From an uncultured Coriobacteriales bacterium (lineage in GTDB: Bacteria; Actinomycetota; Coriobacteriia; Coriobacteriales; Eggerthellaceae): DNA of 64,000 nt. How positions within the stretch are numbered: the first letter of the stretch is position 1; every line of letters begins with the position of its first letter. Of the stretch, positions 44,369 to 53,938 are shown one piece after another. Below the pieces are notes generated by a model. It saw nothing but the letters and a program-made list of their open reading frames with translations, was not told the DNA's origin and did no database searches. The stretch lies in assembly GCA_946892075.1 (NCBI GenBank), contig CAMPNZ010000001.1, positions 4,339 through 68,338 of the forward strand, in the 5' to 3' direction. The translations under genes were made by a program, and so were the position numbers.

Positions 44369-46462
44369 ATGAATGCATTAGCTCCGTTACTTTGTGCGTC
44401 ACCTTGTACCGTTGCTCATTTGCAACACCGCTATGAGGGGCGTTTGTGCACGCAACCTGGGGGCGTGCGTGTGTGTCATTCTTCGCAGGAGCTTTTTGCG
44501 TTGCTGCGCGATTTTCCCTGTTCAAATGTGTGGATTCTCGATCCAGTAGATATTGAGCCTATTAATGTAGCAGCGCGCGTTAAGCAGGAGTATCACGACG
44601 TGCGCGTTAGTTTAGTAGCGCAGCAGCTGGGTGGTTCGTTAAGGTCGCGCGCATACGCGGCTAATATCGATGCGTTGTGGGATTATACCTTACTGTTCAA
44701 GCACCTTGATGCGCTTGTGACGGGCGATAGCGCTTCCGAATCAAGGGCGCCTTACCAATCGGCACGTTCAGCGCTGCATAACGAAAATGCCTGCCAACAG
44801 CACTCGTTTGTTTGCGGCAATGTTCAGGAACATGCTATGGAGAAAACGCCTCAAACGATAGCGTCTACCAGCACCAGTGTTCAGGAATATCCCATGGATA
44901 GCGCTTTTCAAGCACCAGCGTTTGATGGCTGTCCTGTTTATGAAGACAGCATGGAAAGTGCCTGGAGCAGCTATCAAAACAGCAATGATTCTGACGCGTA
45001 TGATTGTAACGATGCTTCGCTGGTGCACGCGATGCCAAGTTTTCCGGAACACTTTTATTGTCCTGATGAAGAAAGTGTGGCAGAACGATTCAGTGCTCCG
45101 CTGCGTGCGCAGCGTGATGCGGCGCAGTACGTACCAGTAGCAAACATGCCGCCTGAGCTGAACATGCTGATGCATGAAGCGCCGCAGTTCACACCTGCAA
45201 GCGCGCAGCCAACAAGCCCGCAGCCTGCGAGCGCACAGCCAGCAAACATGCAGCCAGCGAGTGTGCATCCCACGAGTGCGCCGTCAGCAAGCACACAGCC
45301 AGCAAGCGTGCAGCCAGCAAACATGCAGCAAGCAAAGGAGTCGTCGCCACGTGTTTCGCATGCAAGCGCGCTGCCTGCGTCGAGCGTTCCCATGCAACAG
45401 GCGTCGCACTCTATGCCTGCATGTTCGCAAACAGACGCACACGATGTTCATTTTTCGGGAAATGTAATAGCCCTGCTCAGCGGCACTGGAGGCGCAGGAA
45501 AAAGCACACTGGCAGCACTTTTGGCTTTGCAAGCAGCGCGTAGCGGAAAGCGTTGTGTGTTGCTGGATGCGTCATTGCAATTCGCCGATTGCGCGCCGCT
45601 TTTAGGCATCGAACATCCAACCACATATGCTTCGATGCTTCAGGTGCTTGGCATTCCCGATCCAGTTCAAAATAGCGGATCTGCGCAGTGCACGGACGTT
45701 TCTTCGTCATTACCTGCACGTGCGTCTGTGCAGCATTTTCCGTTTATGTTTGCGGCAGCACATGACATGTCACTTGCGTCATCAGGCGCTGCGTTGACTT
45801 CTTGCACCAGCACTGCATCACCTGCAACTACCGCCGCGCACGTCACCAACGCCGCCGACGCCACCGACGCAACCCGTACTGCTAACGCATTTGCCCAGCA
45901 TATGCAGCATCTCGTACGCTCGCGTTTGCCCTTATGCGTTTCTCTGGGGGCGTCGCTTGAGTATGCCGAGCGCTATGAACCCGTTCTTCCTGTGTTAATC
46001 GAAGCGCTGTCTGAGGCTTTTGATGTGGTAGTTGTGAACACATCAAGCTATTGGAGCGATTTACACGCCTTGCTGTTAGAGAAAGCTGCGCAGCCGCTTA
46101 TGCTTATCGACCAGCGCGTACAGTCGCTTAATGCCGCATGTCAGGTGGTTGATTTATGCACGCGGTGCGGCATTCCCACGCATTCAATTCGCTACGTGCT
46201 CAATAAGTACACGCGCAAAGGGCCGGTGTCGCTTGAGCGTGCGCGACACGCCTTAGGCGATGTTACGCTGCATAGTGTTAAGTATGGCGGCGCTGATGTT
46301 GAAACAAAATTGCTTGCAAGTTCAGGCGCGGCGGCGTTGGAGAACAAAAACCCATTGTGGTATGGGCTTAAGGAACTGGCTTGTGACATTATGCCCTCGC
46401 AACCGCAGCGCTGCGCGTCATTAGGTGCAGGTGGGTTTAACGCTTTAGAAGGACGTGGCTGA
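44369..46462 (+). CDS. tadZ: Tad pilus ParA-like ATPase TadZ/CpaE
   Basis: This 697-residue protein has an N-terminal receiver-like part (VWILDPVDIEPINVAARVKQE) and a long disordered middle with nine or so copies of a five-residue unit (QPAS/QPAN). A C-terminal MinD/ParA ATPase follows, with the deviant Walker A SGTGGAGKST and the VVVNTSSY switch region. TadZ localises the pilus machine at the pole or membrane. Ordinary TadZ proteins are about 400 residues, so the disordered region explains the excess. ATG 44369 follows GAAAGGAA. It overlaps no neighbour but is only two bases from tadA. Confidence 0.87.
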   Translation: MNALAPLLCASPCTVAHLQHRYEGRLCTQPGGVRVCHSSQELFALLRDFPCSNVWILDPVDIEPINVAARVKQEYHDVRVSLVAQQLGGSLRSRAYAANIDALWDYTLLFKHLDALVTGDSASESRAPYQSARSALHNENACQQHSFVCGNVQEHAMEKTPQTIASTSTSVQEYPMDSAFQAPAFDGCPVYEDSMESAWSSYQNSNDSDAYDCNDASLVHAMPSFPEHFYCPDEESVAERFSAPLRAQRDAAQYVPVANMPPELNMLMHEAPQFTPASAQPTSPQPASAQPANMQPASVHPTSAPSASTQPASVQPANMQQAKESSPRVSHASALPASSVPMQQASHSMPACSQTDAHDVHFSGNVIALLSGTGGAGKSTLAALLALQAARSGKRCVLLDASLQFADCAPLLGIEHPTTYASMLQVLGIPDPVQNSGSAQCTDVSSSLPARASVQHFPFMFAAAHDMSLASSGAALTSCTSTASPATTAAHVTNAADATDATRTANAFAQHMQHLVRSRLPLCVSLGASLEYAERYEPVLPVLIEALSEAFDVVVVNTSSYWSDLHALLLEKAAQPLMLIDQRVQSLNAACQVVDLCTRCGIPTHSIRYVLNKYTRKGPVSLERARHALGDVTLHSVKYGGADVETKLLASSGAAALENKNPLWYGLKELACDIMPSQPQRCASLGAGGFNALEGRG
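45190..45338 (+). repeat. 15-bp coding repeat in tadZ
   Basis: About nine to ten imperfect copies of a 15-bp unit (AGCGCGCAGCCAACA-like) encode a five-residue S-x-QPA pattern. Confidence 0.85.
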
Positions 46463-46463
46463 T

Positions 46464-47807
46464 ATGGGGTTTTACGAGCGCGCGCAGGCGTATAAGCGCC
46501 TGCAAACTCCATTGATTGCGCACTCAGGCAGCGATGCGTCGCTTTACTATGCGCTGCGCAACGATCTTGAAGAGCAGCTTTCGGTTGACTATGTTATTGA
46601 TTTAGCAAAGCGCAACAAAATGCAAGCTGAAGCCGAGGTGAAAAAAGCCTGTGAACAGCTGTTATTGCGTCCAGATTACAAGGCGCTTTCGGCGGCGCAA
46701 GCTCAGGCGCTTATTCAGGAGCTTGTATATTCTATCTTTGGACTAGGAATTATCGAGCCACTTATTGACGAGCCGGCGGTTACTGAAATTATGATTAACG
46801 GCACACAGGCAATTTTCTATGAAGAAGCAGGTGTTTTGAAGCGCTATCCGCAAACATTTCGAACGAAAGAAGAAATTCGCGCGGTAATCGATAAAATTCT
46901 TGGACCGCTGGGACGTCGCGTTGACGAGCTTTCGCCTTTGGTTGATGCGCGTCTTCAGCAGGGGTATCGCGTGAATGTTGCACTTAATCCTATTGCGATG
47001 AACGGGCCCGTTGTTACCATCAGGAAGTTTCCTGAGCACGTTATAACGCTGGATGATATGTGCGCTGCTGGCAGTGCCGAGTGGAGCGTTGCGCGCTGCT
47101 TGCAGTGGGCTGTTGAAAGCAAGAAAAGCCTTGCTGTGTGCGGTTCAACTGGCGCCGGTAAAACAACGCTTCTCAATGCGCTTTCTTGTTGCATTCCCAA
47201 AAGCGAACGCATCATTACCATCGAAGATTCAGCTGAGCTGCGCTTTTTCGAGCATCCGCACGTAATTAGTCTTGAGGCGCGCCCACTAAATGCTGAAGGA
47301 AATGGGCTTATAACTATTCGCGATTTAGTTGCCAACGCGCTGCGCATGCGTCCCGATAGGATTGTTGTGGGCGAGTGCCGTGGCTCTGAAGCGCTTGATA
47401 TGCTTCAAGCCATGAATACAGGCCATGAGGGATCGCTTACCACGCTGCACGCCAATTCTCCTCACGATTCCATTTCTCGACTCATTATGATGGTGCGCTT
47501 TGGTATCGATTTGCCTACCGATGTTATTAAAACGAGCATTTCTACGGCTTTAAAGCTCATTGTGCAGGTAAAACGGTCGGTTTCAGGTGGGCGCTACATC
47601 TCAGATATTGTGGAAGTGTTGCCTGCAATCCCGCAACAAGCGTGTCCGCTGCGTGAATTATACGTGCGAAATACCATGGATGAACAGGGAAGATGGCTTG
47701 CTGCACCCTCATGGCTTAGCGATGCGCGCGCGTGCGTAGGCGCCAAGAAGGAGGTGGAGGAATGGTACCAGAGAACGGGTTTGTCTTGTGCTTGCTTGAA
47801 GGCGTAA
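46464..47807 (+). CDS. tadA: Tad pilus secretion ATPase TadA/CpaF
   Basis: This 447-residue type II/IV secretion ATPase powers Flp pilin assembly. The Walker A motif CGSTGAGKTTLLNAL lies near residue 230, ITIEDSAELRF is the Asp box, RIVVGECRGSEALDMLQAMNTGHEGS is the Walker B and His-box region, and TTLHANSPHDSISRL follows. The ATG at 46464 is placed ten bases after AGAAGGA; a GTG at 46455 is too close to that site. Its end overlaps the tadB start by 46 bases. Confidence 0.95.
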   Translation: MGFYERAQAYKRLQTPLIAHSGSDASLYYALRNDLEEQLSVDYVIDLAKRNKMQAEAEVKKACEQLLLRPDYKALSAAQAQALIQELVYSIFGLGIIEPLIDEPAVTEIMINGTQAIFYEEAGVLKRYPQTFRTKEEIRAVIDKILGPLGRRVDELSPLVDARLQQGYRVNVALNPIAMNGPVVTIRKFPEHVITLDDMCAAGSAEWSVARCLQWAVESKKSLAVCGSTGAGKTTLLNALSCCIPKSERIITIEDSAELRFFEHPHVISLEARPLNAEGNGLITIRDLVANALRMRPDRIVVGECRGSEALDMLQAMNTGHEGSLTTLHANSPHDSISRLIMMVRFGIDLPTDVIKTSISTALKLIVQVKRSVSGGRYISDIVEVLPAIPQQACPLRELYVRNTMDEQGRWLAAPSWLSDARACVGAKKEVEEWYQRTGLSCACLKA

Positions 47808-48868
47808 GCATAATTGCTGTAAGCATTGCCGCGTTTTTGCTTGCTCGACATGTGTTTTTGTACGTGCAAGCAAGCGCACATGTGCAGCGTTATGTGGTTG
47901 GTAGCGCGGGGAGTATGGTGCAGGCGGGTGCTTGCGCGTTGCAATCAGCGCAAGGTAGCACCGCGCAGTCAGGCGCTTTCGCCGCGCAATCAGCGCAAGA
48001 TAGTGTTGTGTACCAAAACTCGCTTATAGCGCAGATTATGAGCGCCCTTGCACCGCTTCGCCCTGTTCCTTTTTCATATGTGGCATCGGCGCTTATCAAG
48101 AGCAAATCGTGCGGTGACGTGTGTCGCTTCGTGTATCGCTTGCATCCAGCGCTTCACTGTTTTACGTGCGCAGAAACGATGCTTACGTGGTTGTGCGCGG
48201 CGCCGTTTGCTGCTGGGGTAATTGCGCTTGCCCTCAGCGGTCAATGGTCAAGCGCCGTTATCAGTGTTTGTGCTGCTAGTGCGGGAATTTATTTCGCTTT
48301 GAAACACGCATACGACAGCGCTCTTCGCCGCCAACGTGAAGCTATTCCTCAAGTGCTCGAACTGATGTCAGATAGTTTTTCGTGCGGATTTACGCTGCTG
48401 CAAACCTTTGAAAGCGTGTGCGCAAGCGATAACTGCCTGGTAAAAGACGTGTTCAAGCGTGCATTAAATGTGCTGCGCTTAAGTGGCGATACATCGCGCG
48501 CGCTTGACGTGCTGAAAAGCTCGCGGCTTGGAAATCACATGGCGTTTGTTGCGGTTGCGCTTCAAATTCAGCACATGTGCGGCGGTTCTTCGCATGGCGT
48601 TGTTCAAGCAGCCATGAAAAGCGCCCAAAACGAGCTGGCACTTGCGCGCAAACTAAGCACACAAACAGCGCAAGCACATTTGTCGGCGCGCATTGTGTGC
48701 GCGTTGCCGCTGGTGCTGCTAGCCTTATTTTCAGTAATTTCACCAGGCTTTCTTGACGCATATTTCAAAAGCATAACGGGAATTTTGATCTTTTGTACAG
48801 CACTTGGCATGCAAGCGCTTGGAATGTTTCTTGTGCATCGTATTTTGCAAATTCCCGAGTTGCGCTAG
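47762..48868 (+). CDS. tadB: Tad pilus inner-membrane platform protein TadB
   Basis: This 368-residue protein of the GspF-like (T2SSF) family has an N-terminal helix, then a low-complexity patch (AQSGAFAAQSAQDS), then the T2SSF domain (IPQVLELMSDSFSCGFTLLQTFESV) and paired C-terminal helices (ARIVCALPLVLLALFSVISP). It forms the membrane platform together with TadC. AAGGAGG at 47748 sets the start at ATG 47762, inside the 3' end of tadA. Confidence 0.9.
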   Translation: MVPENGFVLCLLEGVSIIAVSIAAFLLARHVFLYVQASAHVQRYVVGSAGSMVQAGACALQSAQGSTAQSGAFAAQSAQDSVVYQNSLIAQIMSALAPLRPVPFSYVASALIKSKSCGDVCRFVYRLHPALHCFTCAETMLTWLCAAPFAAGVIALALSGQWSSAVISVCAASAGIYFALKHAYDSALRRQREAIPQVLELMSDSFSCGFTLLQTFESVCASDNCLVKDVFKRALNVLRLSGDTSRALDVLKSSRLGNHMAFVAVALQIQHMCGGSSHGVVQAAMKSAQNELALARKLSTQTAQAHLSARIVCALPLVLLALFSVISPGFLDAYFKSITGILIFCTALGMQALGMFLVHRILQIPELR

Positions 48869-48881
48869 GGGGGAATGGAAG

Positions 48882-49889
48882 ATGGTTCAGGGCATTGTAT
48901 CGGGGAAGACACATTTCGCGAACGAGCAGGCTGCATCCGTGGTGTCGGCGGCTGGTGCGTCGGCAACTGGCTCAAGGGCGGCTGGTGCGTCAGCAACTGG
49001 TGCGTCGGCAACTGGCCCACGCTTTGCTGGCACAAGGTCAGCGAACGATACAGTGCGCGCAACTGGTGGTACGTGCTTTGGCACAGTGGACGCAGAAAAG
49101 CTGTATCGGCCTTATCTTCCCGCTGTGTTGAGGTACGTGCAAAAGCTTGCAAACACGCATCAAGAAAGCGTATGCATGCACGCCGCGCAACGTGTTCTGC
49201 CTGCCATGTTCAGCACGCAACGCAATCACTATCTGCATGAACAGCTGTCACGAACCTACCTTCGCGGCAAGCATATCGTTTCTGCATATTGGGAGGCCTA
49301 CCTGCGTTGCGCCGTAGCAAGCGTACTTTCGGGCTTGTGCGTGGGGCTTATCGATTCGCCTCAAAGTGCTGCTATCGGAGCATGTAGCGGCCTTGTTCTT
49401 CATGTGTTGTTGTGGAAAAACGCGCTGAAAAAAGCCCAGCATCAGAAGGCGCAACACGCTGAAAAGCACTTATCCGAAATGCTTGAAGTGTTATCGCTGG
49501 GCTTAAAAAGCGGTCTTACCTTTGACGTCAGCTTCAAGTTGTATGCCAGCAATTTTAGCGTTCCGTTTGCGCGCGATTGTTTGCGTGCGTACGACAGCTG
49601 GGCGTATGGCATGCAAAGTAGATCGCAGGCGCTTCAGGCACTTAGTGCTGCGTATGGTTCGCGCGAGCTACAGCGTGTTGTTACAAGCATTATTCGGTCG
49701 CTGCATTTGGGAAATGCGCTGGCTGCTACATTGCACTACGAGTCGAGCGTTTGTCGGGAAAAGCGCTGTTCGCAACTTGAGAAGCAGGTGCTGAAGGCGC
49801 CCATAAAAATGATGATTCCAACAGGCGCATTTATTTTGCCGGCCATGCTTATTTTGATTATGGCGCCGATGATTTTGAGCATGACGTAA
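48882..49889 (+). CDS. tadC: Tad pilus inner-membrane platform protein TadC
   Basis: This is the second T2SSF platform protein of the Tad machine, 335 residues. The N-terminal ~45 residues are a low-complexity Ala/Gly/Ser/Thr tract (GASATGSRAAGASATGASAT) encoded by GGTGCGTCGGCAACT-like repeats. The conserved part has LSEMLEVLSLGLKSGLTFDV and, at the end, KAPIKMMIPTGAFILPAMLI. AGGGGGGAA lies directly after the tadB stop and before ATG 48882. Confidence 0.9.
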   Translation: MVQGIVSGKTHFANEQAASVVSAAGASATGSRAAGASATGASATGPRFAGTRSANDTVRATGGTCFGTVDAEKLYRPYLPAVLRYVQKLANTHQESVCMHAAQRVLPAMFSTQRNHYLHEQLSRTYLRGKHIVSAYWEAYLRCAVASVLSGLCVGLIDSPQSAAIGACSGLVLHVLLWKNALKKAQHQKAQHAEKHLSEMLEVLSLGLKSGLTFDVSFKLYASNFSVPFARDCLRAYDSWAYGMQSRSQALQALSAAYGSRELQRVVTSIIRSLHLGNALAATLHYESSVCREKRCSQLEKQVLKAPIKMMIPTGAFILPAMLILIMAPMILSMT

Positions 49890-49895
49890 GCGCTT

Positions 49896-49918
49896 GGTAT
49901 AACAGCTTCACTGAAGCT
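49896..49918 (+). promoter_or_regulatory. Candidate flp promoter and palindrome
   Basis: GGTATAAC (TATAAC 49898-49903) resembles the extended -10 boxes of the window. It is followed at once by the palindrome AGCTTCA-C-TGAAGCT (49904-49918). A separate promoter for the abundant pilin would be expected here. Confidence 0.45.
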
Positions 49919-49960
49919 TGTATGCAATAGAAATGGTCGTACTGATGAAAGGAGACAGAT

Positions 49961-50281
49961 ATGGTACAGCATCGGATAGAAAACACATGGGGCAGTAAAA
50001 ATAACGCTCGAAGGAGTACGCGAAGTATCTTATGCGCGCGTAACAGCGCTTTTCTTAGGCGCCCGATTCACGCGTGCTATGCGGCAGCCAACGAACGTTT
50101 ACGCAGGTGGTATGCGCGTTTAAGCACGCAAGCTCGCATGCGCTCATGCGGGCAAGGCACTACTGAATACGCCATTATTGTGGGCGTTATCGTTGTTATT
50201 GCCATTGTTGCAATCGTTGGTTTTAAGCCAAAAATTCAAGCGCTGTGGGACGCTATTTCCAACGGACTTGGGTCGCTGTAA
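49961..50281 (+). CDS. flp: Flp-type major pilin
   Basis: This 106-residue prepilin has the processing motif G/QGTTEY immediately followed by the hydrophobic assembly helix AIIVGVIVVIAIVAIVGF, the hallmark of Flp pilins. Cleavage by the TadV peptidase would leave a mature pilin of about 43 residues. The leader of about 63 basic residues is much longer than the usual 10-25; a later start without a ribosome site cannot be excluded. AAAGGAGA precedes the ATG at 49961. Confidence 0.92.
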   Translation: MVQHRIENTWGSKNNARRSTRSILCARNSAFLRRPIHACYAAANERLRRWYARLSTQARMRSCGQGTTEYAIIVGVIVVIAIVAIVGFKPKIQALWDAISNGLGSL

Positions 50282-50493
50282 TGCCGCACCACGCCCGCGC
50301 GCACAAAACAAATTCCGGACAAGCAACACTTGAGTATGCGCTGGTCACAGGAGCTCTCTTAGCGGTGTTGCTTGCACTTGGCGCTTTGTTTCACGCCTGC
50401 AATGAAGGCGTATTGGTGCAATATGCGCTTGATCACGCGTCGCACCGTATGCACCTGGAAGACGACGGCACCTTAAGCGTGTTGTGCTATTAA
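50281..50493 (+). CDS. Small Flp/TadE-like pseudopilin
   Basis: This 70-residue protein starts in the flp stop codon (TAATG). It has a prepilin-like motif G/QATLEY, the helix ALVTGALLAVLLALGALF, and a short soluble end. It could be a minor pilin or a small TadE-like factor processed by the same peptidase. Confidence 0.82.
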   Translation: MPHHARAHKTNSGQATLEYALVTGALLAVLLALGALFHACNEGVLVQYALDHASHRMHLEDDGTLSVLCY

Positions 50494-50512
50494 CAAGGAA
50501 AGGAACAGCTCA

Positions 50513-51070
50513 ATGCAGTTTGCGTCTTTACATTCTGCACCTTTGCAACCTGCACCCTTGCAACCTGCACCTTTGCGGCGCGGCTATCGCTGCTTGCGCA
50601 CGCGCGGCCAAAGCTGCGTTGAAGCTGCTTTTCTTCTTCCTGTGCTGTTAGTTTTTCTTCTAGTGCTGTTGCAACCTGCACTTATGCTGTATCATGCGCT
50701 CATTTTGGAAAACACGTGCCAAGAAGCGTGTCGTGTGTTGGCAACGTGCTCAAACGATCAAGACATGCGCGCGCTTGATAGTTTCATCACGCATCGCCTC
50801 CAGGCGCTTCCGGCGTTTTTTGCTGCTAGTGACGATGCTGATGAGCACCCCGATTGGAGCATCACCACGCAAGGCAATGCTGCCTCGCGCGAAGTGGGCG
50901 TAACGATTGAAGGCCAGGTGCGCGCGCTTCCCCTGGTTGGTGGCTTGTTTGCGGGTAGTTTTGGGGCAAGCAGCATTCCCATTAAAATTTCGCGCACGCT
51001 GGTTGCACATGCGAACTGGGAAACCAAACAGGGCATTGACGCTTCAAGCAGTGCAGGAGCGTGGTATTGA
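50513..51070 (+). CDS. tadE: TadE-like pseudopilin
   Basis: This 185-residue protein has a basic N-terminus containing the triplicated word LQPAP, the TadE-type motif GQSCVEAAF followed by the helix LLPVLLVFLLVLLQPALML, and an extracellular domain of about 120 residues. TadE/F proteins are minor pseudopilins of the Tad system. Its stop overlaps the next start (TGATG). Confidence 0.85.
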   Translation: MQFASLHSAPLQPAPLQPAPLRRGYRCLRTRGQSCVEAAFLLPVLLVFLLVLLQPALMLYHALILENTCQEACRVLATCSNDQDMRALDSFITHRLQALPAFFAASDDADEHPDWSITTQGNAASREVGVTIEGQVRALPLVGGLFAGSFGASSIPIKISRTLVAHANWETKQGIDASSSAGAWY

Positions 51071-53328
51071 TGAGCGTTGTGAACATGGTATGTAAGCGCC
51101 TTTTCGCGTCGCATTTCCGCAGGCAACTTTCTGTGTTACATCTTTGCTTGCAACCTTTTGCCTTGCGTCGCACCCAGCGCCCTTCTGCATCGACATTGCC
51201 TCACAAGCATCAGTTTCAGCCTTGCCCACGCCCACGCGTCTTTGCTTTGCATCTTCACAAGCGCGATGGTGGTTTTACAACTTTTGGATGTGCGCTTGCC
51301 ATCCTTATTAGCCTTACGCTTATTTTTTCGCAGCTTGAAATTTATCACGTGAACACGGCGTGTGCTGTTACGCAAGAGGTGGCCGATGTTGCTGCTTTAG
51401 GCGCAGCTCACGAAGTTGCGCGCTTCGTAAAAGTGGCACGCATATGCGATTCGGTTGTTCTAACACTTTCGGTATGCGGCGCGGCGTGCGCTGTTGTGGG
51501 GCTTATTTGTTTGTGTATTCCGCCCGTATCTGCTGTTGGCACTACCTTGCTTAAAGCTGCTCACAAGTGCATCAGCATAAGCGACACGTTCTCGAAAAAA
51601 GCGTGCAAAGCGCTTGATTCGTATCAAGATGCGCTTCCTTTTTTGTGTACGCTTAAAGTGTTGCAAACGGCGTACGCTAACAAGGGCGGCATGCATCGTA
51701 ATGCGTATGCTGGCCTGGCGTTTTTGCTGCCATCTGATGGCAAAATGCTCTCACGCGAAGAATCTTCATTGGGCACACAGCAGATAGAAAAGCTCGACGA
51801 GTACAAAAAGCCGCTGAAAGAAATGGGCGAAGCGATGTCAAAGAAGCGTCGCGCGTGTGACCAGGCAAAATTGCGTGCGTTTCAGGCTGATTGCGGAGGC
51901 TCTGAGCATCCATCAAGCATGTATGAACGTGCGCGCGCGTTGGGAGATGTTCCTGCGTATCGAAATCCGCAGTACACAAGCGTTGATGCGTGGAATTTTT
52001 CGTGTGCGTTGCAGCGTACACAAGCGTATTACGAAGCCCGCGAACGCATGGAATACTCTCGTTCGAGCAATCCAGATGAGCAGGCTCAATCGTATGCGCG
52101 TTTGTGCTTTTATCGCTATATGGTGCAACAGCTTCAGCAGTCCTACATCCATGAAACAGACGATAGTTTTAGCGCGTCACTTCCTTTTATCCCCCGTAAT
52201 ACGCATCAAATGCGAACGACGTCGCTGTATACCGACGCCTTGTTTCCTGTGTTCAAAGACGAAGACGGCTTCGATGTGTTTTGCGCGTATCCAGGGGCTC
52301 CTGGCTCAAACGAAGCGTATCGCTATGGTTCGCTTGAAGAATTTGAAGCAACGCGCGCGCCAAGTTCGCCAGCAGGGGTGTTACGCGTATCTGACATGGG
52401 GAAAGTGGCTGCTGCGTCAAGTGCTATCAACAACGGCTTCGAGTTCTATTTTACGCAATTTATCAATGCAACGCGCGATTATGAAAAGCATGCACGCGAC
52501 CTTAAGCCCTTGCAACAAAAAACGAAACACAAGCTTGATGGTGCATTTGGTGAAGTAGTAAAGCTTGTTAAAAGCATCAAAGACCGAAGAATTTATCCCT
52601 ATCCGCCGGGGCGCGATGGAGTGTGTTGCGCGCTTATTAACACGTCAAGCGTGTCGCTGCACTCGTTATTTAGCAGCCCTTTTATCAAAAAAGACACTGT
52701 TATCAAGCAACGCTTTGCGCTTTCGGCAGCTACCTTGGTGCGCGATGAAGATGCTACGCCGTCGTTTTCATCGGCTATGCAGGGTTTTAGCAATCGAGCT
52801 TCAAGTTTGTTTGCGGGCGTGCCGCTGGTGCTGAATTGCTGGCTTAGCCTGGTGAATTTATACGGAACAGGGCAAGACATGCTTATATCTGGCATTGAGC
52901 ACATGTTTGATGGTGTTCCTTTGCTGAACACGACGGGCATCGGACGCTGGGCAGCGCAGCGTTTTAAGAGCCTCATCTGCGATTTAGGGTTCGACAAAAT
53001 AGACATGGCTCCCTGGCGTGCCGTAAGCGTGAATTCGCGCATCGTGCTGCAAAGCGCTACTGATGGCGTGCCGCTGGTGTTGCGTCGTATAAAAGAAACG
53101 ATGTTTATCAACGAGCACGACAAAATACGCATCTTGCTTGACATGTTTGGTAAGAGTTCAGACCTATTTGATGGCAGTGCGGCCGACAGTGCGCATGGGG
53201 GAGGCGATGCTTCTTTGCCTGGTAGCGTTGGTGGCGAAACGTTTGATGCTTTGCGTGAGCGCGTAAAAGATGTTATCCCTGATGGCGATGCGCTTATTGC
53301 GCTGTTGTCTGACGGCTTAAGAGAGTGA
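51070..53328 (+). CDS. Large TadG-like pilus-locus protein
   Basis: This 752-residue protein has one membrane helix (TTFGCALAILISLTLIFSQL) preceded by GG, in the place where TadG-type pseudopilins carry their motif. A second hydrophobic stretch (VVLTLSVCGAACAVVGLICLC, written in parts: VVLTLSVCGAAC then AVVGLICLC) and a very long extracellular region follow. I do not recognise the extracellular domain; it lacks an obvious von Willebrand MIDAS motif. Position and architecture suggest a TadG-like tip or scaffold protein. I start at ATG 51070 with CAGGAG upstream; GTG 51061 is an alternative. Confidence 0.75.
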   Translation: MSVVNMVCKRLFASHFRRQLSVLHLCLQPFALRRTQRPSASTLPHKHQFQPCPRPRVFALHLHKRDGGFTTFGCALAILISLTLIFSQLEIYHVNTACAVTQEVADVAALGAAHEVARFVKVARICDSVVLTLSVCGAACAVVGLICLCIPPVSAVGTTLLKAAHKCISISDTFSKKACKALDSYQDALPFLCTLKVLQTAYANKGGMHRNAYAGLAFLLPSDGKMLSREESSLGTQQIEKLDEYKKPLKEMGEAMSKKRRACDQAKLRAFQADCGGSEHPSSMYERARALGDVPAYRNPQYTSVDAWNFSCALQRTQAYYEARERMEYSRSSNPDEQAQSYARLCFYRYMVQQLQQSYIHETDDSFSASLPFIPRNTHQMRTTSLYTDALFPVFKDEDGFDVFCAYPGAPGSNEAYRYGSLEEFEATRAPSSPAGVLRVSDMGKVAAASSAINNGFEFYFTQFINATRDYEKHARDLKPLQQKTKHKLDGAFGEVVKLVKSIKDRRIYPYPPGRDGVCCALINTSSVSLHSLFSSPFIKKDTVIKQRFALSAATLVRDEDATPSFSSAMQGFSNRASSLFAGVPLVLNCWLSLVNLYGTGQDMLISGIEHMFDGVPLLNTTGIGRWAAQRFKSLICDLGFDKIDMAPWRAVSVNSRIVLQSATDGVPLVLRRIKETMFINEHDKIRILLDMFGKSSDLFDGSAADSAHGGGDASLPGSVGGETFDALRERVKDVIPDGDALIALLSDGLRE

Positions 53329-53334
53329 TGTGCG

Positions 53335-53916
53335 ATGGTAGAACAACGTTTGCACAGAACATTTTTCGCGCGCATGGTGGCGGCGTTTGGGCTGAAAATG
53401 GTGGTGGAGATGGCGGTGTTAGCGGTACGCATGGTGGTTCGCATGGTGGCGGGCTGGTGGAGAAAGAAGCGCGGACATGGGCTTTTATGCACCCAACCAC
53501 GAAGGAGCACATGCGGGCAAATGACTATCGAGTGCGCCATCTGCTTTCCGGTTCTTATTGCACTTGCGCTGGTGAGCTATAACGCAATGAGTTTCATATG
53601 TGCATGCAGTGAATTTGATCGGCAATTTTGCGAAGAAGTGCGCATTCACGCAAGCTCGCTTGATGCGTACAGCACGGTTACGAGCGTGTGCGATGACATT
53701 AATGAAGCTATGAACACGCATTACGTGCCGCCTGAAAACCGCATCATAACAGCACGTGAACAGGGGCTTGGCATAGTGCGGTTCACCGGGGAGATGATTT
53801 TCGAGCCAACGCTTTTTGGCAATCGCGTGTTGCAAGGTATGGGTTTCGCACAGTTGCCATCATTGCATCACACCATTTCATTAGCGTGTTCATGCATGAA
53901 GCTTGACGCATTGTAG
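53335..53916 (+). CDS. TadE/TadF-like pseudopilin
   Basis: This 193-residue protein has a pseudopilin motif GQMTIEC followed by the helix AICFPVLIALALVSYNAM. The preceding 60 residues contain Met/Val-rich repeats (MVVEMAVLAVRMVVRMVAG) encoded by ATGGTGG-type DNA, so the true start may lie later. The extracellular part (~110 residues) is Cys-containing. It lies between the TadG-like gene and a single-pass protein in the same operon. Confidence 0.75.
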   Translation: MVEQRLHRTFFARMVAAFGLKMVVEMAVLAVRMVVRMVAGWWRKKRGHGLLCTQPRRSTCGQMTIECAICFPVLIALALVSYNAMSFICACSEFDRQFCEEVRIHASSLDAYSTVTSVCDDINEAMNTHYVPPENRIITAREQGLGIVRFTGEMIFEPTLFGNRVLQGMGFAQLPSLHHTISLACSCMKLDAL

Positions 53917-53938
53917 CGTACGGAAAAAGGAGAGAAAC

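Noticed and set aside
53335..53540. Minus-strand frame of 313 codons (52599-53540)
   Set aside because: It is antisense to the TadG-like gene and lacks recognisable features.
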